From NCBI GenBank assembly GCA_021775805.1, contig JAJFHD010000096.1, positions 1 through 64,000 on the forward strand: 64,000 bases of DNA. Direction: 5' to 3'. The stretch comes from Alphaproteobacteria bacterium. GTDB lineage: Bacteria; Pseudomonadota; Alphaproteobacteria; Rhizobiales; JAJFHC01. Within the stretch, counting starts at the first letter, position 1, and each line of letters starts with the position of its first letter. Shown piece by piece: positions 53,397-62,491 of this stretch. The notes under the pieces were generated by a model. It saw nothing but the letters and a program-made list of their open reading frames with translations. It had not been told where the DNA came from and did not search any database. Made by a program: the position numbers and the translations under genes.

Positions 53397-53548
53397 AATA
53401 GTTGAACACTTCCCGAGTATTGCCCTGTTCGCGGATTCGGGCAACCCCTTTTGCACCGGCCCTCCGGATTGCAATGTCTCCTTGAATCAGACCGCGTGCT
53501 CTGCTCATACTGAGCTGGACGCACAACAAGAAAACGGCTCACCACATC

Positions 53549-54727
53549 ATGACAGATCCCACACCGGCGCCCGCCCGCGGCTTCCCAACTTCGGAATACG
53601 AGAATCGCCTGACGCGCGCTCAAGGCATAATGGTCGATGAACAGATCGACGCGCTGGTGGTCTCGTCACCACACAACGTGCGCTATTTCTCCGGTTTCGC
53701 GTCCCAGTTCTGGGAAAGCCCGACCAGACCGTGGTTCGTCATCCTGCCGCGTGACGGAGCCCCGGTTGCCGTCGTGCCTGAAATAGGAGCCCCGGGGTTC
53801 GCCGGAACCTGGATCGATGACATCCGCACCTGGCCTGCGCCGCAACCCGACGACGATGGTGTGTCCCTGGTCACGGCGGCCCTTGAAGGCTTGCCCCGCC
53901 GTTTCGGGCGGGTCGGTTGGGAGATGGGGCGCGAGTCGGTCATCCGCATGCCGATTGCCGATTTTGACCGCATCAGAAACGGCATATCGGGTCTGGAGTT
54001 TGTCGACGGTTCGCCTGCCATCTGGGCCTTGCGCATGGTCAAGTCGGCAGCCGAAATCGACAAGGTCCGCTACATCTGCGGCGTTGCCAGCGACGGTTAT
54101 CAGGCTCTGCCGGAACGCCTCGCCCTCGGACAGTCCGAACATGACATCAGCCGTGAATTCCGCCTGGAACTCACCGAGCGCGGTGTCGATGCCATTCCGT
54201 TCATGGCGGTGTGCTCCGGCCACGCCGGTTACGACCAGATCATCGTCGGCCCGACCGACCGGGTTCTGGGAGACGGCGACGTGCTGTTCATCGACCTGGG
54301 AGCGCTCTACGACGGATACTCCTGCGACTTCGATCGCAATTTTGCCTTCGGGCATGCCGGCGACGATCTGAAAAGGGTACACGAAGCGGTCTGGCAGGCA
54401 ACCGAAGCCGGCATCGCGGCGGCCCGGCCCGGCATCACGTCGGAGGACCTTTTCAAAACCATGGCCCGAGTTCTTGAGGATGCCGGATCGACCGATCTCA
54501 ATGTCGGCCGGCTGGGCCATGGCCTCGGCATGCAGCTGACCGAACCGCCGTCAAACCGGCTTGGCGACCGGACTCCACTCGTCCCCGGCATGGTCATGAC
54601 TATCGAACCCGGCATGGCCTTCGGTGACGGCAAGATGCTTGTCCACGAGGAAAACGTGGTGATCACGGAAGATGGCTGCGAATTGCTGACCCGCCGCGCC
54701 TCGCGGGAAATGCCGGTTATCGGATAA
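53549..54727 (+). CDS. M24 family metallopeptidase (Xaa-Pro peptidase / creatinase fold)
   Basis: A 392-aa pita-bread-fold enzyme. The N-terminal creatinase-like domain includes IDALVVSSPHNVRYFSGFAS. The C-terminal catalytic domain holds the expected metal ligands: Asp in FIDLGALYDGYSCDFDRNFA, His in LGHGLGMQLTEPPS, and Glu in TIEPGMAF and VHEENVVIT. The family includes prolidases, ectoine hydrolase and DMSP lyase DddP; I cannot separate these by reading. It is divergent from the 24-codon gene. Confidence 0.9.
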   Translation: MTDPTPAPARGFPTSEYENRLTRAQGIMVDEQIDALVVSSPHNVRYFSGFASQFWESPTRPWFVILPRDGAPVAVVPEIGAPGFAGTWIDDIRTWPAPQPDDDGVSLVTAALEGLPRRFGRVGWEMGRESVIRMPIADFDRIRNGISGLEFVDGSPAIWALRMVKSAAEIDKVRYICGVASDGYQALPERLALGQSEHDISREFRLELTERGVDAIPFMAVCSGHAGYDQIIVGPTDRVLGDGDVLFIDLGALYDGYSCDFDRNFAFGHAGDDLKRVHEAVWQATEAGIAAARPGITSEDLFKTMARVLEDAGSTDLNVGRLGHGLGMQLTEPPSNRLGDRTPLVPGMVMTIEPGMAFGDGKMLVHEENVVITEDGCELLTRRASREMPVIG

Positions 54728-54811
54728 GGGCAATTGGCGCTTGTGGGTTTCAGAGCCGTTTGATGCCACCCATTTCGCTAGCCGGTACAATTTGGACATG
54801 AGAAATCCGAT

Positions 54812-54831
54812 CCCCGGCCGGAGCGCCGGGG
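54812..54831. repeat. GC-rich hairpin, copy 1
   Basis: CCCCGGC-CGGAGC-GCCGGGG forms a 7-bp stem in the M24 / enoyl-CoA hydratase gap. It resembles the short palindromes common in alphaproteobacterial intergenic DNA. A related hairpin lies at 54874. Confidence 0.6.
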
Positions 54832-54873
54832 CCTAATCACGGTTGCTTCAGGTAACTGTTTTGGCGAGTAGAT

Positions 54874-54890
54874 CCCGGCGCAAGGCCGGG
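54874..54890. repeat. GC-rich hairpin, copy 2
   Basis: CCCGGC-GCAAG-GCCGGG forms a 6-bp stem, 42 bases after copy 1. Both are preceded by GATCC-like text (GATCCCC and GATCCC), which suggests a common repeat family. Confidence 0.6.
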
Positions 54891-55000
54891 AAACGGATCT
54901 TCCTAAAACCGCAATTTGTCGTGAAGAATTGACCTTGTTGAAAGACCAGTCAGAGCTGACGAAGCGCTTACGAGGTTACTCAACACGATTGCACCCCGGA

Positions 55001-55762
55001 TCAAAATTCCTTCAACAACCGTGTGGTTTCCGGATCGAGAAATCCGGCAATCGTCGCTTCGGTTTCGAGCCCAAGCGCACGGTTGATGTCGGTCACCGCA
55101 CACTGGTTCAACACACGCTTCATCGCCCGAACCGACAGCGGCGGCAACTGGGCAAGCCTGGTGGCAACCGAACGGGCTTCATTCATCAGATCTCCATCGT
55201 CTGCCACCCGCCAGGCGACGCCGATCTCCTTGAGCGCGTGCGCATCGTAACGGTCCCCCAGGATCAGCATTTCCCGTGCCTTGTTCAGCCCGACCAGAGC
55301 CGGCAGCATGGACGTAACCGCACCGGTCACGAACAGGTTGAGAGAGACTTCGGGGAAAAAACCCTTTGCACTCTCCGCCCAGATCGGAAAATCGCAGTTT
55401 ATGGCCCACTCGAAGCCGCCACCCACAGCCCAGCCGTTTATGGCGCCCACTACAGGCTTGGCGCCGTGGACAATGGCATGGGTTGCGCGCTGGATGGCGT
55501 CTACCAGGGCACGGGCCTGGCCTTCGCTTTCGGGATGCACATGCTCACGACGGTCGTCGCCGGCACAAAACGCCCGGCCCTCGCCGGTGAAGATGATAGC
55601 CCTTGTCGCCGCGTCCGCATTGGCATCGTCGAAGGCGCGGGCCACTTCGGTGATCAGCGTCAGGTTCATGGCATTGAGGCTGTCGGGGCGGTTCAGCGAA
55701 ATCGTTCTCACGCCGCTTTCGCCTACCGTACTCAAAACGGTCTCATACTGAAAAGAGCTCAT
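55001..55762 (-). CDS. Enoyl-CoA hydratase/isomerase family protein
   Basis: Crotonase-fold enzyme, 253 aa. RTISLNRPDSLNAMNLTLIT and FTGEGRAFCAGDDRREHVHP carry the oxyanion-hole residues; NGWAVGGGFEWAINCDFPIW holds the second one. The glutamate pair of classic hydratases is not obvious, so isomerase or another crotonase activity is possible. Its start overlaps the CoA ligase stop (ATGA), making it the last gene of a three-gene minus-strand operon. Confidence 0.9.
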   Translation of the reverse strand: MSSFQYETVLSTVGESGVRTISLNRPDSLNAMNLTLITEVARAFDDANADAATRAIIFTGEGRAFCAGDDRREHVHPESEGQARALVDAIQRATHAIVHGAKPVVGAINGWAVGGGFEWAINCDFPIWAESAKGFFPEVSLNLFVTGAVTSMLPALVGLNKAREMLILGDRYDAHALKEIGVAWRVADDGDLMNEARSVATRLAQLPPLSVRAMKRVLNQCAVTDINRALGLETEATIAGFLDPETTRLLKEF

Positions 55763-57066
55763 TCGTATGTCCTCACGACGCGTTTGGTTTTGCCTTCCGT
55801 CAACGCAAAGCTGCCGGCGGGCAGAATGGATACCTTGGCACGCGCCCCCAGTTTCTGCTTGATCGCCGTCTCGACGCCTTGACCGAGTCCTTCCGTGGAC
55901 GACACGCCCCTGGCCAGTTCCACTTGCACCGGCAGATGATCGTACGGCGGCTTGCGCTCCAGAACAACGCGGTAGTCGCCTGACAATTCCGGAAACCCGG
56001 CAATCACAGCTGCGACCATGGTCGGGAAAATGTTGAGGCCCCGGACAACGACCATGTCGTCACTGCGTCCCACCACCCTGAACCGCATGCCTGTGCGGCC
56101 GCAGACACAAGGTTCAGTATCGTCGACGGCGATAATGTCGCCGGTTCGAAAACGCACCAACGGCTGGCAGTCACGCACCAGATGAGTGAGCACAAGCTCA
56201 CCCTCCTGGCCGGTTTCGATGGCCAGCGGCGACCCGGACTCCGGTTCAATCAACTCGGGGAACAGGACGTCGCCGGCCAGAAAATGCAGCCGTGTGTCAT
56301 GGACACATTGAGCGGCGAAATTGGAAAACACGTCCGACACCCCGTAATTGGCATTGCGCGGCTCCAGTCCCCAGGTCTGCCTGATCCGGTCCCGAAGTGC
56401 CGGATCGTCCAAGCCGGCTTCACCGCCAAACAGCCCCAATTTCAAACCGAGATCCCGCGGTGACTTGCCCTCGAACTTCTCGGCCAGCACACGCTCCAGC
56501 ACCGCCGGATAGGACGGCGTGCACGAGATCGCGTCAATCCCGGTCTCCAGGATCGTCGCGATCAGGAGTTCGGTGCCGCCGACGCCGAACGGCACGACTG
56601 TGGCACCGGTTTTCTCCAGGGTCAGGTGGTCGGTCACCCCACCCATCCACATCTGATAATTGAGGCAGTGCACCACGGTGTGGTCCGCCGAAAGGCCGGC
56701 AGCGCGCTGGCTGCGCCCGCCAACGGTTTCCGTAACATCGCAATCGCGGGCGGACATCGCCAGATTCATGGCCTGGCCGGTAGTGCCGGATGTCCGGTGC
56801 AGGCGCGATACCGTGGTCCGCGGCGATGCCAGATAGTCGCCGAACGGCGGTTGGCCGGCCTGTGAAAGCCGCAACTGGGCTTTCGACGAAAGCGGTAGAG
56901 CCGGCAGGTCGCGAAGATCGGATGGCGGTTCGAGGCCGGTCCAAAGGGTTTGGTAGAAAGCCGAGTTCCCGGCAACATACCGGCGCTGGCGCTGCCAGGC
57001 TTCCTGCTGTCTGGACTGCAGTTCGCTCTGCTTGAGCGTTTCAGCGTTATCGCACAGCTGCGTCAT
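55759..57066 (-). CDS. Phenylacetate-CoA ligase-like (PaaK family) acyl-CoA ligase
   Basis: AMP-forming CoA ligase, 435 aa, the usual PaaK length. The P-loop-like motif HRTSGTTGQAMN is near residue 92. VLTHLVRDCQPLVRFRTGDI and GRSDDMVVVRGLNIFPTMV form the adenylate and C-terminal hinge motifs. It should activate an aromatic or other carboxylic acid with ATP and CoA. No other paa genes are present, so phenylacetate itself is not implied. It lies 19 bases after the sulfotransferase gene and overlaps the enoyl-CoA hydratase gene. Confidence 0.9.
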   Translation of the reverse strand: MTQLCDNAETLKQSELQSRQQEAWQRQRRYVAGNSAFYQTLWTGLEPPSDLRDLPALPLSSKAQLRLSQAGQPPFGDYLASPRTTVSRLHRTSGTTGQAMNLAMSARDCDVTETVGGRSQRAAGLSADHTVVHCLNYQMWMGGVTDHLTLEKTGATVVPFGVGGTELLIATILETGIDAISCTPSYPAVLERVLAEKFEGKSPRDLGLKLGLFGGEAGLDDPALRDRIRQTWGLEPRNANYGVSDVFSNFAAQCVHDTRLHFLAGDVLFPELIEPESGSPLAIETGQEGELVLTHLVRDCQPLVRFRTGDIIAVDDTEPCVCGRTGMRFRVVGRSDDMVVVRGLNIFPTMVAAVIAGFPELSGDYRVVLERKPPYDHLPVQVELARGVSSTEGLGQGVETAIKQKLGARAKVSILPAGSFALTEGKTKRVVRTYE

Positions 57067-57085
57067 TTCAGTCTCCGCGGCTGTC

Positions 57086-58765
57086 TCAGGCTGCCTGCTC
57101 CAGCACCCGTAACAGCGGTGTCAGTTCAGTTTCATACCGGCGCCAGCGGCCGACCGACGACGTGTAGATCGGCTGGCGAACCTGCCATTGGCTTGCAGTG
57201 CGCACACCGCGGTGATTCTCGCTGAACCGAAGGCAGGCATCGTCCCACTCCAGTCCAAGATGATCGATGACAGCACGGCTCATGCCTTCCTGGTCGCCAA
57301 TCATGTCCTCGTAGGGCACATGGAGGACACGTCCGGGCAGCACCTCGTCCCAGTGTGTCATCAGGCGTCTATAGTTGTTGTAGAAGTGCCCGAGATCCTC
57401 CAGATCGGTGGTGAAGTCCAGCATCCCCGCCTCGCCGAAATACTGGAAGTAACACGACAGGCAGGTGTCGAGCGGGTCACGCTGACAGTGAATGATCGAG
57501 GCATCCGGGAACAGGATCGATATCAGCCCGACGTGAAAGAAATTAAACGGGTTCTTGTCCGTCATGCGTGTGAAGTCCGGCAGGCGGCCCCGCATATGTG
57601 AGAGATACTGACGGCCGATGGACGAGAGTCCTTCCGGCGCCATGCGTTTTAAGTCCGTTGGATAACGCAGTTGGCCGTCGGTCACCTGCAACAGAGCGTT
57701 GACGAGCGTACTCATCATCTGCTCCTCCCCGCCTGCCCCGACTTGACTGTGGCTTGAAACAATCTGTTCGACAAGTGTCGTTCCCGACCGCGGCATCCCC
57801 ACAATGAAGACCGGCGCGCGTGCCCCGGTCGATGCGGCATTCAGGGTTTCAAAAACATCTGCGGTGAACGCGCCGATGGAGGCATCAACAAATGACGACA
57901 GCTCGCCGCGGTCGAACCGTGCGATTTCCTTGAGCGCACCGTTGGCGCGGCCATAGAGTTCAAAGGCTTCCGAATAGCGCTTCTGCTTTTGCACCATCCG
58001 GGCGGCGGCGAACAGGGCGCTGGCGCGTTTCTCAGGTGCGAGATCGGCGATGGTGGCAAGTTCTCTGAGTTGCGCGACGGCGGTCTCGAGTTCGTCAGGC
58101 GCCTCGATCAGCGACGACAGGTGGAAGTGTCCCTCGATCAGTCCTGGATCAAGTTCCACCGCCCGGTTGAGGCTATCGCGGGCGCCAGAAAAGTCGCCAA
58201 GCGTCTGCTGTTGCTTGCCTTTCTTGAGATGCGCGTCGGCACTCTCGGGATGGTGCTCGACGGCTGCGGTGAAGGCGGCCAGGGCTTCCTCGTGCCGTTC
58301 CAGATGCTGCAATGTCAGACCGATGAAGAGCAGCGTACCGAGATGCGCTGGCGTCAGGGCGATCGCATTCTTCAGGGCAATCAGGGCGGCTTCGTAATGC
58401 TTGAGCGTAAACAGACACCGTCCCAAGCGCAGCCAGCTCTCGAAATGGCGCGGCGCCAGGGTGACCGCCTGCTTGAAGTGCTCCAGCGCCTCGTCGCGCC
58501 GGTCCTGCTGCTCGAGGATCAGTGCCATCGCTGAATGGGCCTGCGACACCTGCGGATGGTTCCTGACAGTTTCCCGGCACAGGCTTTCAGCCTCGGTGAG
58601 CCGGCCCTGTTGCCTCAGGCTTTCCGCTGCCTGCAGGAGGGCATCGACGCGCTGCAAAGGCGCACCGGCATTGCCTCCGGCGTTCTTCTTTGCGTCGCGT
58701 TTCTGGCGTCGGCGGGCGGCCCGGTTGGTCGCAGGAGCCTGGTTTGCAAGCGGACGGAGCTGCAT
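57086..58765 (-). CDS. TPR-repeat sulfotransferase
   Basis: A 559-aa two-part protein. Residues about 35-260 form tetratricopeptide repeats (ALEHFKQAVTLAPRHFESWL, ALIALKNAIALTPAHLGTLL, ALAAFTAAVEHHPESADAHL). The C-terminal half is a PAPS-dependent sulfotransferase domain with the 5'-phosphosulfate loop IVGMPRSGTTLVEQIVSSHS near residue 315 and CQRDPLDTCLSCYFQYF (3'-phosphate site) near residue 430. A basic N-terminus (RRRQKRDAKKNAG) precedes the repeats. It is the first gene of an operon with the CoA ligase and hydratase. The sulfate acceptor is unknown. Confidence 0.9.
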   Translation of the reverse strand: MQLRPLANQAPATNRAARRRQKRDAKKNAGGNAGAPLQRVDALLQAAESLRQQGRLTEAESLCRETVRNHPQVSQAHSAMALILEQQDRRDEALEHFKQAVTLAPRHFESWLRLGRCLFTLKHYEAALIALKNAIALTPAHLGTLLFIGLTLQHLERHEEALAAFTAAVEHHPESADAHLKKGKQQQTLGDFSGARDSLNRAVELDPGLIEGHFHLSSLIEAPDELETAVAQLRELATIADLAPEKRASALFAAARMVQKQKRYSEAFELYGRANGALKEIARFDRGELSSFVDASIGAFTADVFETLNAASTGARAPVFIVGMPRSGTTLVEQIVSSHSQVGAGGEEQMMSTLVNALLQVTDGQLRYPTDLKRMAPEGLSSIGRQYLSHMRGRLPDFTRMTDKNPFNFFHVGLISILFPDASIIHCQRDPLDTCLSCYFQYFGEAGMLDFTTDLEDLGHFYNNYRRLMTHWDEVLPGRVLHVPYEDMIGDQEGMSRAVIDHLGLEWDDACLRFSENHRGVRTASQWQVRQPIYTSSVGRWRRYETELTPLLRVLEQAA

Positions 58766-58880
58766 GTGGGTCCCGTAAATGATTGTCGTCTGGAATCCGA
58801 CTGTGCAGCCGATTGTTTTAAGATGTCGTTAACCATGTTTGCCGCACCTGGCAGGCGGCGCAACTGCGGAACACCCGAAC

Positions 58881-59270
58881 TCAGGTGCAGCGCTTGGTCC
58901 GGCGGCCGGTGGCGACAACGCGGACCCGGGTCCATCCCGAACGCACGAAGTCGAGCCTGCGGGCCGCAGCCTTCGTCACGTCGATGATCCGCCCACGCAC
59001 AAAAGGACCGCGGTCGTTGACACAGACGATGACCGAGCGGCCGTTGCGCAGGTTGGTCACCCGCACATGCGTACCGAAACGCAAGGTCCGATGGGCAGCC
59101 GTCATGGTGTGGGGGCTCGCCCGTTCGCCACTGGCGGTCTTTGTCGTCATGGCATACCAGGACGCCTTGCCTTCCTGGGCAGCGCTTGCGGGAACTGCAA
59201 GCAGAATCGAACCGAAAACGGCCAGGCTGGCAGCAACAGCGAGTCTTGAGCGCATTGGTCTTGACGACAT
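58881..59270 (-). CDS. RlpA-like septal ring / double-psi beta-barrel protein
   Basis: A 129-aa exported protein from the ATG at 59270. The signal peptide is [23 protein letters not shown]. The double-psi beta-barrel shows [38 protein letters not shown], and [20 protein letters not shown]. These match RlpA, a lytic transglycosylase acting on denuded peptidoglycan. A SPOR domain is absent, so septal targeting is not expected by that route. Confidence 0.9.
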   Translation of the reverse strand: MSSRPMRSRLAVAASLAVFGSILLAVPASAAQEGKASWYAMTTKTASGERASPHTMTAAHRTLRFGTHVRVTNLRNGRSVIVCVNDRGPFVRGRIIDVTKAAARRLDFVRSGWTRVRVVATGRRTKRCT

Positions 59271-59405
59271 GGGAGTTTTTTCCTTCGAGCCCTGGATCAG
59301 GGCGCATAAGCAGCCGAATTGTGTCAGGATTGTGGCGCAAACTGCAATCACAGACCTGCCAATAATGTCCATTGTTGCCTGGACTACCGCAATCCGCTGA
59401 ACGCT

Positions 59406-60182
59406 TTACCGCCCCTTCCACTCCGGCTTTCGGTTTTCCGCGAACGCCGTAGCCCCCTCCTTGAGGTCCTCGCTGCGGTAGACTGTTTGAACTGTGTCCA
59501 TTCCTAAGATGAAATCGAAGGCATCCATTTCCGGCACCGTTTCCGTGCGCCGCAGCACGTCCTTGATCGCGGCATAGATCAGCGGCGGGCCTTCAGACAG
59601 GGTCTTGGCGATCTCGCGGGCGCGGGTCATGAGCTGGTCGGCGGGCAGGATCTCGTTGACCAGGCCCCAGTGTTTGGCTTCGTCCACATCCATCCAGCGG
59701 CCGGTCATGAGGAATTCCGCCGTGACATGGTAGGGGATCCGTCGGCGCAGCTTGATGGTCGCCGCATCGGCGATAACGCCGACATTGATTTCAGGTAACG
59801 CGAACTTGGCGTTTTCCGCCGCCAGGATGATGTCGGTCGAGATCATGATCTCGAAGCCGCCGCCACAGGCGATGCCGTTGATCGCCCCGATCACCGGCTT
59901 GTTGAGGTTCTTCAATTCCTGCAGGCCGCCAAACCCGCCGACCCCGAAATCGCCATCCGGCTCCTCGCCGTCGCTGACTGCTTTCAAATCCCATCCGGGA
60001 CAGAAAAACTTTTCACCGGCGGCCGTCAGGATCGCCACCCGCAATTCGGGATCATCGCGAAAATCCGCAAAGACATCGCCCATGATCTTGCTGGTGGCGG
60101 CATCGATAGCGTTGGCCTTGGGCCGGTCGATCAGGACTTCGAGAATGGCACCGTCGCGGGTGACCTTGATCGGATCAGACAT
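59406..60182 (-). CDS. Enoyl-CoA hydratase, carnitinyl-CoA dehydratase-like
   Basis: Crotonase-fold enzyme, 258 aa from the ATG at 60182 (AAGAGG upstream). LEVLIDRPKANAIDAATSKI and GEKFFCPGWDLKAV hold the first oxyanion residue; NGIACGGGFEIMISTDIILA the second. ALPEINVGVIADAATIKLRR is close to the CaiD pattern, but no other carnitine genes are near. The 2-keto-4-pentenoate hydratase-type gene lies 46 bases upstream on the same strand, so the two may form an operon. Confidence 0.9.
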   Translation of the reverse strand: MSDPIKVTRDGAILEVLIDRPKANAIDAATSKIMGDVFADFRDDPELRVAILTAAGEKFFCPGWDLKAVSDGEEPDGDFGVGGFGGLQELKNLNKPVIGAINGIACGGGFEIMISTDIILAAENAKFALPEINVGVIADAATIKLRRRIPYHVTAEFLMTGRWMDVDEAKHWGLVNEILPADQLMTRAREIAKTLSEGPPLIYAAIKDVLRRTETVPEMDAFDFILGMDTVQTVYRSEDLKEGATAFAENRKPEWKGR

Positions 60183-60228
60183 GCAAAAACCTCTTGTGTT
60201 GTCTCTTTTGTCTTCAGTTGGTGAAGTG

Positions 60229-60993
60229 TCACAGGCACTTGAATTCGGCAACACCGAACGGTTCGAATCTGGCGCGGGCGTGATCGCCCCGGGCCAGATC
60301 GTACTGCTTGGTGAAGGAACCGGACATGATGTAATCGCCGGCCTTCAGGTCCCGGCCGTAACGCCCCAGCACATCGGCCAGCCAGACCAGCGAATGAACC
60401 GGATCGCCCAGCACGGCAGATCCGGATGCGGTTTCGCGGGCTTCTCCGTTGACTTCGATCTGGACGGTTGCAGCGGTCAAATCATGGTGTGGTTCGAATG
60501 GCACGAAGTCTCCCGTGACGAAGTAACGTTGCTGGGCATTGCCGGCCATCGATAGGGCAAAATCGAGCCCGATGACACAGCGCTTTTCGATGATTTCCAT
60601 GGCCGGGGCGACGGCCTCAATCGCGGCACGGGCCTGGCCGTAGGACACCTGGCCGCCATCAAGGTCGGCGCCCAGGCGAAAACACAGTTCGTTCTCGAAC
60701 CCCGGTGATACCAGCGTATCAAACGCCACACCGGCCGGCGAGGCAAGCCTGCCGGAGTCGAGCAGTTGTCCGAAACAGGGCTCGTGGACCCCTTGTTGTT
60801 CCTGCATCGCCTTGGCCGTAAGGCCGACCTTCCAGCCCGCCCGGCGCTCACCCTCGGCTTCGTGCAGGCCCATGAGATCGAACTGAATCTGGTAGGCGGC
60901 AGGCAGATCGAGAACACCGTTCAGGGATTCCGGGTAAAGTCCGCCGGTGTGATAGGCTTCGTGAAGCGTTTTGGCGATTTGTGCGCTCTGCAT
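60229..60993 (-). CDS. 2-keto-4-pentenoate hydratase family protein, copy 1
   Basis: A 254-aa protein of the MhpD/fumarylacetoacetate hydrolase-related fold, from the ATG at 60993. Landmarks: AYQIQFDLMGLHEAEGERRAGWK, KVGLTAKAMQEQQGV, and VLGDPVHSLVWLADVLG. The acidic metal-binding residues are in FENELCFRLGADL and AMEIIEKR. It may hydrate or decarboxylate a 2-oxo acid. A paralogue lies at 62492, past an EamA transporter. No ring-cleavage dioxygenase is in the window. Confidence 0.87.
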   Translation of the reverse strand: MQSAQIAKTLHEAYHTGGLYPESLNGVLDLPAAYQIQFDLMGLHEAEGERRAGWKVGLTAKAMQEQQGVHEPCFGQLLDSGRLASPAGVAFDTLVSPGFENELCFRLGADLDGGQVSYGQARAAIEAVAPAMEIIEKRCVIGLDFALSMAGNAQQRYFVTGDFVPFEPHHDLTAATVQIEVNGEARETASGSAVLGDPVHSLVWLADVLGRYGRDLKAGDYIMSGSFTKQYDLARGDHARARFEPFGVAEFKCL

Positions 60994-61105
60994 GGCATGT
61001 TCCCGGTTGTGACAACATTCGGGCGCTACCATATCCAGACGAAGAGAGCTTTGTCATGCCCTTCGTGCCCGGCCAAGCCGGAAAAGTGCGGTCACCGAAC
61101 CGGCG

Positions 61106-62023
61106 TCACGCTATCGGAACCGGCTTGTGACGCAGTCCCGAGACGGCATTATAAGCGAGGGCAGAAAGCAGCACCACGCCGCCGATCAGTGTACCGGTCC
61201 CGGCGGTTTCCCCCAGGAACAGCCAAACCCAGAAAGGACCGAGGACGACTTCAGTCATCGCCAGCAGCGCCAGTTCCGCTGCCGGCACATGTCTCGAACC
61301 GATCGTGTAGAGACTGAGTCCCAGGCCCAGTTGAACAACGCCCAGGCACACGGAGAGGCCCACGTCGCGCAGCGGAATGGCAAGTCCCTCGCCCGAAGAA
61401 ACGCACAACAGCCCCATGACGATTGTAGTGAAGACACCGCCCAGAAAGACCGCGGGGAACATGTCGTCGCTACGTTTCCAGCGCAGCGCAAGTGTAAAGA
61501 AAGCAAACCCGACGGCCGATATTGTTGCCCACAGGTTGCCCAGCAGATGGCCGAGCGTAATTCCCTCCGCGACCATGATTGCGATCCCCACGGCGGCAAC
61601 GGCCATCGCGATCCATGTGGCGGTCCTCACGGCTTCGCCAAGCAGAACTCGGGCCAGCAGGGCGGCAAAAAACGGCGCCGTCGCAAACAGAAACATGGCG
61701 TTGGCGACAGTGGTTTCCTTGATCGCGACGATGCTGCCGCAAAACGCGAAAACCAGCGCCAATCCGCCGGCAACCGCCGATACGCCCATCTTGCGGAACA
61801 CATGCCTCAACCCGACAATGCTGCCGGCCCTCACCCCCATGACAATCAGCACAAATGCCGACAGGGTCAGGGACCGGTAGAACAGGATCTGCCAGGCCGA
61901 CGCCGACTCGGTCAGGCGCACCACGATCCCCATGATCGACCAGCAGGTGCCGGCCAGGATCACCAGCAGGACGCCGCGCCGATAGGCACCATCAATGTTG
62001 GCCGCTGCGGCAAGCGCAGACAT
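61106..62023 (-). CDS. DMT superfamily (EamA) transporter
   Basis: A 305-aa inner-membrane protein with ten hydrophobic segments. The two EamA repeats are AGTCWSIMGIVVRLTESASA with the following YRSLTLSAFVLIVM, and LLGNLWATISAVGFAFFTLA with LRWKRSD. The late LLAMTEVVLGPFWVWLFLGE is also typical. It lies between the two hydratase genes on the same strand, which suggests export or uptake of a related metabolite, but the substrate is unknown. Confidence 0.9.
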   Translation of the reverse strand: MSALAAAANIDGAYRRGVLLVILAGTCWSIMGIVVRLTESASAWQILFYRSLTLSAFVLIVMGVRAGSIVGLRHVFRKMGVSAVAGGLALVFAFCGSIVAIKETTVANAMFLFATAPFFAALLARVLLGEAVRTATWIAMAVAAVGIAIMVAEGITLGHLLGNLWATISAVGFAFFTLALRWKRSDDMFPAVFLGGVFTTIVMGLLCVSSGEGLAIPLRDVGLSVCLGVVQLGLGLSLYTIGSRHVPAAELALLAMTEVVLGPFWVWLFLGETAGTGTLIGGVVLLSALAYNAVSGLRHKPVPIA

Positions 62024-62491
62024 CGTGTCACTCCCAGACCGGTTGAATAGGTTGAACTCAGGGGCGTGTTGCCGGAAATGGAAACACCCCCCAATTTCCC
62101 TTATCCCTAATTGACATGTCCGTCACGAGGAATCGCGCGTGGCCTCAATCCAATTCACTTTCCAGGTAAAGACTGAATGCAGACTTGTTCGCTCTCCGCT
62201 CCAACGAAAAAGGCCCGCATTAGGCAAGGTTCTGAACCACGCTGTCGCGTGTCCGGGAAACAATATTTCCCGTTTCCCGTGCGCGATGCAGTACGTCAGT
62301 GCTGCGTCGCAGACACGGGATCGCTCCAACCTCAAGACCTGCTGTTTGTAAGACCCCGGCACGCTATAGTTTGTTCGGGGAATGGAGATCATGTCGCAAT
62401 CCGTTCAACCACGACCTGCGTTTCCCGGACAAACAAAGTGGAGACCGGGAGCCAAACAATCGACATTCACCGGGCTGCTAACACCGTTGCC
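62024..62491. other. 468-bp gap between EamA and the second hydratase
   Basis: No supported gene. The only longer minus-strand ORF (62123-62392, 89 aa) has no recognisable domain, signal or ribosome binding site. TTGACA occurs at about 62111-62116 on the plus strand without a matching -10. Confidence 0.5.

Noticed and set aside
53381-53397. Plus-strand match to the 16S rRNA 3' end
   Set aside because: Only about 16 bases match and the sequence on both sides is unrelated to 16S rRNA. The match is explained by the Shine-Dalgarno of the small minus-strand gene.
53306-53623. 105-aa minus-strand ORF ending in the small peptide
   Set aside because: Its first part overlaps the start of the M24 peptidase gene and has no ribosome binding site; the internal ATG with the strong Shine-Dalgarno is the convincing start.
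62123-62392. 89-aa minus-strand ORF in the gap before the second hydratase
   Set aside because: No ribosome binding site, domain, signal or family resemblance was visible.
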